Below, piece after piece: positions 59,628 through 64,000 of a stretch of 64,000 bases of DNA; the stretch's first letter is position 1; each line of letters starts with the position of its first letter. A model generated the notes under the pieces. That model worked only from the letters and a program-made list of their open reading frames with translations. It did no database searches and had not been told where the DNA came from. Both the position numbers and the translations under genes were made by a program. The stretch is from Burkholderia sp. MS389 (GTDB taxonomy: Bacteria > Pseudomonadota > Gammaproteobacteria > Burkholderiales > Burkholderiaceae). The DNA lies in NCBI RefSeq assembly GCF_016899425.1, contig NZ_CP045995.1, forward strand, positions 2,914,001-2,978,000, written 5' to 3'.

Positions 59628-60512
59628 ATGTTTTCGAATCGTGAATGGCCGGAGACCGGCATCGAAGGTTTCAAGCGGGGCTTTCAGACGGTTGATGGCG
59701 TGCGGATGCATTATGTGAGCGGCGGCAAGGCGGACGGCGACGTGCTGGTTCTGATTTGCGGTTTCCCCCAAAGCTGGTATGCGTGGCGCAAGGTTTTGCC
59801 GCTGCTTGGGGATCGGTACCGTGTTATTGCTCCGGATCTTCCCGGGCAAGGTGACTCGGACCGTCCCGCGGGTACGCTCGACACGGTCAAGGCCGCCAGG
59901 CTCCTTCGTGGCCTGGTCGAGAAACTCGGTGTCGATCGACATGCACTTGTCGTACACGACATCGGTGGATGGGTCGGTTATCCCTATGCGGCGATGAATG
60001 GCGACAAGGTCACGGCCCTCGCGATCCTCGACACGGGTATCCCGGGCATCAGTCTTCCGGATACGCTGCCGTGGGCTTCCGACGTTGCGTGGCGGACGTG
60101 GCACGTCGCATTCCACAACATCCCGGATCTTCCCGAAGCGCTCTTGGCCGGCCGCGAGCACATCTATCTCGAGTGGTATTTGCAACGGAAGGCGGCAAAC
60201 CCGCAGGTGTTCTCCCAAGCGGACTTCGAGGAATACCATCGCGTGTTCCTGACGAATGGCCTGAAAGGTGGCCTCGCTTACTACCGTGCTATCTCGGTGT
60301 CGGCCGAGCAGAATCGCGAATTGAGCGCGAAGGGCAAGCTCAAGATGCCGGTTCTTGCGGTCCGTGCAGATCAGGGATCAATGCCCGACCTGGTTCCGCA
60401 GCTGCAGCAGGTCGCGGCGGACGTTCGCGGCACGATGGTCGCTTCCGGACACTATATCCCGGAAGAGGCGCCCGAGGCGCTTGCAAAGGAACTCGAGAGT
60501 TTCTTCGGCTAG
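59628..60512 (+). CDS. Alpha/beta hydrolase, epoxide-hydrolase-like
   Basis: A 294-residue alpha/beta hydrolase of the epoxide hydrolase / haloalkanoate dehalogenase group. VVHDIGGWVGY has an Asp nucleophile, DLPGQGDSDRP follows strand 4, and the late GHYIPEEAPE supplies the His. The oxyanion-hole HGFPQ motif reads CGFPQSW, so the usual His is Cys. It could open an epoxide or hydrolyse an ester. The start follows ACAGGAG. It shares the promoter region of the SDR gene. Confidence 0.87.
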   Translation: MFSNREWPETGIEGFKRGFQTVDGVRMHYVSGGKADGDVLVLICGFPQSWYAWRKVLPLLGDRYRVIAPDLPGQGDSDRPAGTLDTVKAARLLRGLVEKLGVDRHALVVHDIGGWVGYPYAAMNGDKVTALAILDTGIPGISLPDTLPWASDVAWRTWHVAFHNIPDLPEALLAGREHIYLEWYLQRKAANPQVFSQADFEEYHRVFLTNGLKGGLAYYRAISVSAEQNRELSAKGKLKMPVLAVRADQGSMPDLVPQLQQVAADVRGTMVASGHYIPEEAPEALAKELESFFG

Positions 60513-60759
60513 TACGAGCGGACAAGCCGGCGCCGCTTCTGACGATCCAGCCAGCGTCTGGAGAAATCCGTCGCCCGGTTCGAACGGGTATGGAGCGCGC
60601 GCCGCATGCTGCCTAGCGATGTCAGTGCGTCGTGGGCGCTGCACTCCGTTCGACGAGAGATTGTTGATCTTGAGACGGAAACGGCTGGTATCGAAGCAAT
60701 TCGATAGTTTATTTGATCAGTATTCCTAGTGAAATTAACTTTGGTGATTTGGGGGGGGA

Positions 60760-61884
60760 ATGAACAAAAAAGTCATTGCAGTCGCCGCACTGAGCATCGT
60801 AGCTTACTCGCAAGCAAAGGCTCAAAGTTCCGTGACGCTCTATGGGATCGTCGACACGGGTGTGGGCTATGTGCACAACAGCGGCGGACAGAGTTCGCAA
60901 GTAAGGATGTTGCCCAGCAATCTTTCGGCTTCCCTGTGGGGATTGAAGGGAACGGAGGATCTGGGTGGCGGGCTCTCGGCCATCTTTACAGTAGAGAGCG
61001 GCTTTGACGGCACGAACGGCGCGCTTGCGACACCGGGCAAGTTGTTCAGCCGACAAGCGTTCGTGGGCATTTCGAGCCAGTACGGCACCCTGACGTTCGG
61101 TCGTCAGTACGATCCGCTGACCGACCTCGAACAGCAGTTGACCGCCGATGTCTACAGCGGCTGGTTCGCTACGCCGGGTGACGTCGACAATTACGACTCG
61201 AGTGCTCGATTCAATAACGCCGTGAAATGGGTGAGTCCGTCGTGGGGCGGCGTTTCGGCCGAGGTCATGTATGCGCTCGGCGGCGTCGCTGGATCCACGG
61301 GGTCGGGGCAGACGTGGAGCGCAGCAGTTGGCTATCAAAGCACGTCGTTCAGCGTCGGCGGCGGCGTTCTCCACATCGACAACGGCAACGCGACGTTGGG
61401 CAATCGCGGCACTTCCTCGTCCGACTCGCTGTTTAATTCGCCGGTGAATGCGGCTTATGCGTCAGCCCGGTCGATCAATATCGCCCGGATCGGTGCCAAT
61501 TACGTTGCGGGCCCGTTCACGGTGGGCGCGGCGTATGGCTATGCCCAGTATTCGGCCGATTCGGCATCGACGTTCACGGGGTCGGAGAAGTATCACAACG
61601 GTTCGGTCTTTGCCCAGTATCAAGTGACGCCTGCGTTCCTGCTCATCGCCGGCTACAACTACACGCGCGCACTGGGGGATTCGTCTGCCAAGTACCACCA
61701 GGTGAATATCGGGGCCGACTACAGCTTGAGCAAGCGCACCGACGTCTATGCGCTCGCAGGGTATCAGCATGCAAGCGGGCAGAACGGGCAAGGCGCCGCC
61801 GAGGCTTCCATCGGGTCGTACGGAATTGCGGCGGGCAAAGGTACTCAGGAAGTTGTAGCCGTCGGCCTGCGGCACAAGTTCTGA
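60760..61884 (+). CDS. Gram-negative porin
   Basis: A 374-residue outer-membrane porin of the beta-proteobacterial (OmpC-like, Burkholderia/Bordetella) family. MNKKVIAVAALSIVAYSQAKA is a signal peptide with cleavage near AKA-QSS, and the mature part begins SSVTLYGIVDTGVGYV and ends with ALVGLRHKF-type VAVGLRHKF, whose final Phe is needed for insertion. It forms a 16-stranded trimeric channel, probably for the substrates of nearby transporters. A GGGGGGGG run serves as ribosome site. Confidence 0.95.
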   Translation: MNKKVIAVAALSIVAYSQAKAQSSVTLYGIVDTGVGYVHNSGGQSSQVRMLPSNLSASLWGLKGTEDLGGGLSAIFTVESGFDGTNGALATPGKLFSRQAFVGISSQYGTLTFGRQYDPLTDLEQQLTADVYSGWFATPGDVDNYDSSARFNNAVKWVSPSWGGVSAEVMYALGGVAGSTGSGQTWSAAVGYQSTSFSVGGGVLHIDNGNATLGNRGTSSSDSLFNSPVNAAYASARSINIARIGANYVAGPFTVGAAYGYAQYSADSASTFTGSEKYHNGSVFAQYQVTPAFLLIAGYNYTRALGDSSAKYHQVNIGADYSLSKRTDVYALAGYQHASGQNGQGAAEASIGSYGIAAGKGTQEVVAVGLRHKF

Positions 61885-61898
61885 AGCAATCTGTATGA

Positions 61899-61948
61899 GG
61901 CGCCGCGGACCGATACGAGGGTGATTCCTTCGTGAGTTCCGCGGCGCC
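61899..61948. terminator. Inverted repeat after the porin gene
   Basis: GGCGCCGCGGA at 61899-61909 and TCCGCGGCGCC at 61938-61948 form an 11-bp perfect stem with a 28-nt loop. It lies just after the porin stop. No T tract follows directly, so it may be an mRNA-stabilising hairpin or a weak terminator. Confidence 0.5.
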
Positions 61949-61990
61949 GCGTTGCTCATTTTCCTGACACGAAGGTATTGGGATTTCTGT

Positions 61991-63319
61991 ATGCCGGCAT
62001 CAACTCACTCCGATGATGATTACGCGTCCAGTCCGGTTCCTGAAGATGCAAGGACCGGTTGGCAGGGCATATTCTTCGCTACGTTAGGTATTGCGACCGC
62101 GCTTTTCTTTGCTCAGATTGCGTCGATCATTACCGTGAGGTTTGGCGTAGCAGCCGCGCTGATCGGACTGGCCTACGGATACTGCGTTTCGACATTCGTC
62201 GGTGTGCTGCTCGTTCGTCGATCCATTCAGACAGGGTTTGGCATCAATATCTGGGCCAGAACCGTGCTCGGATATCGTGGAGCGGGATTATTCAGCCTGG
62301 CCTACGGAGTGGCCTGCCTCACTTACTTCGTCGCAGAAGCCAACATCATGGGGGCTTCGCTACAGGCTCTCTTTCCGCAAGCTCCTCATGCGTTGATATA
62401 CATCTGCCTTGTCTTCGTCATGTTGCCGCTCGTGTGGTCGGGCATGAAGGTTCTTGCAAGATTCCAGACGATGAGTCTGGTGCTGTTCGTTGTGTTTGTT
62501 GTGTGGGCGATAAGAAACGCGCTTGATGTTCCCGTGGCTGGCGCTCCGCTCCCGGAGATTCGGCTTGCGGCAGCCCCCTTCACCAGCCTGCTTGAAGTAT
62601 TGGGCATCGTTAACGGTCTCGCCTTCATCATTGGTCTTGTGACGGCCGACTATGCAAGATTTGTGCGCAAACGGGAACTCCGAGCAGGGACGGTGTTTGT
62701 TGGCGCGTTGTTTCCAGCGTTCTGTTACGGGATCACCGGGATCTTGGGGATCTGGTTCGCTGTCCAGATGCGGGAAAGCAATCCTGGCGTCTATTTCGTT
62801 TCGTTGCTGGGTGCGGGGGGGATCATTTTCGCGTGTACGACGCAGCTCAGAATCAATCTCGGGAACATCTACTCAGGCACCGTTGCTTTCGTCAACGCAC
62901 TCGAGCATCTATTTGGCGTTTCCGTCAGCAGAAGAGTCGTCATCGTTGCTTTCTGCGCGGTTGCGGCCGCTGTGCTGATTTCAGATGGTACGCACTTGCT
63001 CGCGAGTGCCCTGAACTATATCGGTATGTCCATGGCTTGCTTCGTCACGTTGCTTCTCGTCGATCAGTTCTGGGCTGGACGATCCCGAGATGTGCCCGAT
63101 GTCATGCCTCAAGTGATCAAGAACTGGCGATGGACGGGATTGAGCTCATGCCTGATCGCAACCCTATGTGGAGTGTGCCTCGGTAACGCATCGCTCTTCC
63201 CATCGTTGTACCAGTGGGCGACACCGGTGTCGGTGCTTGTCCAGGTGATCCTCTTTGTTGGTATCGAATCGTACTGCAATCGACGAAGGGAACTGTCGTC
63301 ACATGCTGCCTCGAGTTAG
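61991..63319 (+). CDS. NCS1-family nucleobase/cytosine-type permease
   Basis: A 442-residue membrane protein with about 12 helices, of the nucleobase:cation symporter-1 (cytosine permease, CodB) type. FFAQIASIITVRFGVAAALIGLAYG-like TM1 (with its ends removed: ALFFAQIASIITVRFG), NIWARTVLGYRGA and LGIVNGLAFIIGLVTADYARF are its features. Nucleobases, hydantoins, allantoin or thiamine-like compounds are family substrates. The ATG at 61991 is preferred because upstream sequence overlaps the inverted repeat at 61899-61948. It stands after the porin gene and may share its uptake role. Confidence 0.85.
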   Translation: MPASTHSDDDYASSPVPEDARTGWQGIFFATLGIATALFFAQIASIITVRFGVAAALIGLAYGYCVSTFVGVLLVRRSIQTGFGINIWARTVLGYRGAGLFSLAYGVACLTYFVAEANIMGASLQALFPQAPHALIYICLVFVMLPLVWSGMKVLARFQTMSLVLFVVFVVWAIRNALDVPVAGAPLPEIRLAAAPFTSLLEVLGIVNGLAFIIGLVTADYARFVRKRELRAGTVFVGALFPAFCYGITGILGIWFAVQMRESNPGVYFVSLLGAGGIIFACTTQLRINLGNIYSGTVAFVNALEHLFGVSVSRRVVIVAFCAVAAAVLISDGTHLLASALNYIGMSMACFVTLLLVDQFWAGRSRDVPDVMPQVIKNWRWTGLSSCLIATLCGVCLGNASLFPSLYQWATPVSVLVQVILFVGIESYCNRRRELSSHAASS

Positions 63320-63404
63320 AGGGACCACTTGAGAAACGGACCTGTTTTCTGGAGCGCTAGGCTACCTGACGCCAGCAAAGGTCACTTTCGAGGAAGGTTT
63401 GAGA

Positions 63405-63665
63405 ATGCGGAAGCGCTTTACGGACGAGCAAATCATCGGCTTCTTGAGAGAGGCCGAAGCTGGCGAGGCGGTCCAGTATCTGTGCAGGACGTACGGTTTC
63501 AGCGATACCTCCTTCTACTCGTGGCGGGCGAAGTTTGGTGGCAACGACGGCGTTGAATCGCAAAGGTTGAAGTACCTTGAGGGCGAGAATGATCGACTAA
63601 GGAAGCTATTGGCGGAGGCCTTGGCCAAGCAAGGGGCATCGGGTATCGCTAGAGACGATGTATAG
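63405..63665 (+). pseudogene. IS3-family transposase orfA, truncated
   Basis: An 86-residue orfA-like protein: KRFTDEQIIGFLREAEAG at the N terminus is the IS3-family (IS407 group) helix-turn-helix, followed by CRTYGFSDTSFYSWRAKFGG and the leucine-rich RLKYLEGENDRLRKLLAEA. After this it departs into unrelated sequence (AKQGASGIARDDV) and no orfB with the DDE domain follows. It is probably a degraded or recombined end of an insertion sequence. Terminal inverted repeats were not found. Confidence 0.8.
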
Positions 63666-64000
63666 ATCGTCCACGTCGCCTGGGTCGTCGTCGTTCCGAT
63701 GTCGTTGTGATTGGCGTCGAGCGATCCGGCGTGGACTTGAACAGATCATGATGCTTCACGCTTTGTCGATTGTAACCACCTCTGCGCTTCAATGTCGGGT
63801 TGGCGCGCAGACCTCAGTAGTGGACCCAACAGGGAACCGAGTCATGCGAAAGATATTCCTGCGATCGCTGCATAGCCGTCATCCGATTGACTCAGCGGAG
63901 GTCTCTGCTTGTCAGACGGATTCCGATGCTGGAATCCGTAACATTGAGTCAGACCGAAGCAGCTTCGTTACGTACTACAGCCTCGGACAAGTGGTTGCGC
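63666..64000. other. Right edge, no confident gene
   Basis: No feature here can be supported. A frame opening at 63844 (MRKIFLRSLHSRHPIDSAEV) stays open to the window end and could be the start of a gene, but it has no good ribosome site and no recognisable motif. An orfB transposase domain is not visible. Confidence 0.4.

Noticed and set aside
63666..64000. orfB of the IS3-type element
   Set aside because: No DDE motif or transposase-like frame follows orfA in the remaining sequence.
1..64000. CRISPR array, tRNA or rRNA genes, prophage
   Set aside because: No regularly spaced repeats, no cloverleaf-like or rRNA sequence and no phage structural gene were recognised by reading; a dedicated RNA search was not possible.

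Overview
The window looks like an accessory, catabolism-rich stretch of a high-GC Gram-negative chromosome, most probably a Burkholderia-type beta-proteobacterium. The evidence is a trimeric porin of the Burkholderia type, strong G/C third-codon bias, many LysR and MFS genes, and catabolic operons that each carry their own regulator. No rRNA, tRNA, phage or CRISPR was seen. One IS3-type transposase remnant lies near the right edge. All species statements are inference.

Layout. (1) 3-13503: one long + strand operon with the 3' part of an iron alcohol dehydrogenase, a thioesterase, a CoxG-crotonase fusion, a molybdenum hydroxylase (medium, small and large subunits with a metallo-beta-lactamase-fold gene inserted), an SDR, an acyl-CoA ligase, an aldehyde dehydrogenase, an MHS-type transporter and a hexapeptide protein. 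It looks like a CoA-dependent catabolic pathway with a Mo-hydroxylase step; the substrate is unknown. (2) 13681-15137: two unknown minus-strand genes. (3) 15221-26715: a SorC-type regulator, a DRL-type (DXP reductoisomerase-like, SAF domain) oxidoreductase, an acetoin-dehydrogenase-like E1alpha/E1beta/E2, a degenerate SDR, GutM, a glucitol-family PTS (IIC, IIBC, IIA) and an HPr-EI fusion. Read as one pathway, the PTS would import and phosphorylate a polyol such as 2-C-methyl-D-erythritol, DRL would turn MEP into 1-deoxyxylulose 5-phosphate (an acyloin), and the acetoin-type complex would split it into acetyl-CoA and glyceraldehyde 3-phosphate. This is my main hypothesis for an undescribed system.

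(4) 27530-39386: an APC permease, an MFS protein, an operon of a serine/threonine dehydratase-like enzyme with a DUF4392 protein, RidA and an MFS carrier, a LysR gene, an orphan lipA, a second near-identical APC permease and a divergent LysR gene. (5) 39936-50513: a second E1alpha/E1beta/lipoyl-E2-hydrolase module, an SDR, a GlcG/HbpS-like protein, DUF1445, a small unknown protein, OsmC, a monooxygenase-fold protein, PxpA, a PxpB-PxpC fusion and a fused biotin carboxylase-BCCP. (6) 50679-55769: four Gfo/Idh/MocA oxidoreductases and a fifth wrecked by an internal deletion. (7) 56361-63319: LysR, LuxR-type regulator, SDR, epoxide-hydrolase-like protein, porin and NCS1 permease, followed by an IS3 orfA remnant.

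Regulation ties the distant parts together. A 68-bp element with identical internal spacing occurs four times, always upstream of a + strand unit: both APC permeases, the second E1/E2 operon, and the SDR-hydrolase pair at 58776. A second element, a dyad followed 19 nt later by a TAGAAT-like -10 box, occurs upstream of lipA, the second E1/E2 operon and the SDR-hydrolase pair. Together they suggest one regulon spread over about 31 kb, using a LysR protein (best candidate the divergent gene at 38493-39386) and a class-II activator (candidate the LuxR protein at 57561). A different half-site recurs before sorC, before the DRL operon and before gutM, making region 3 its own regulon.
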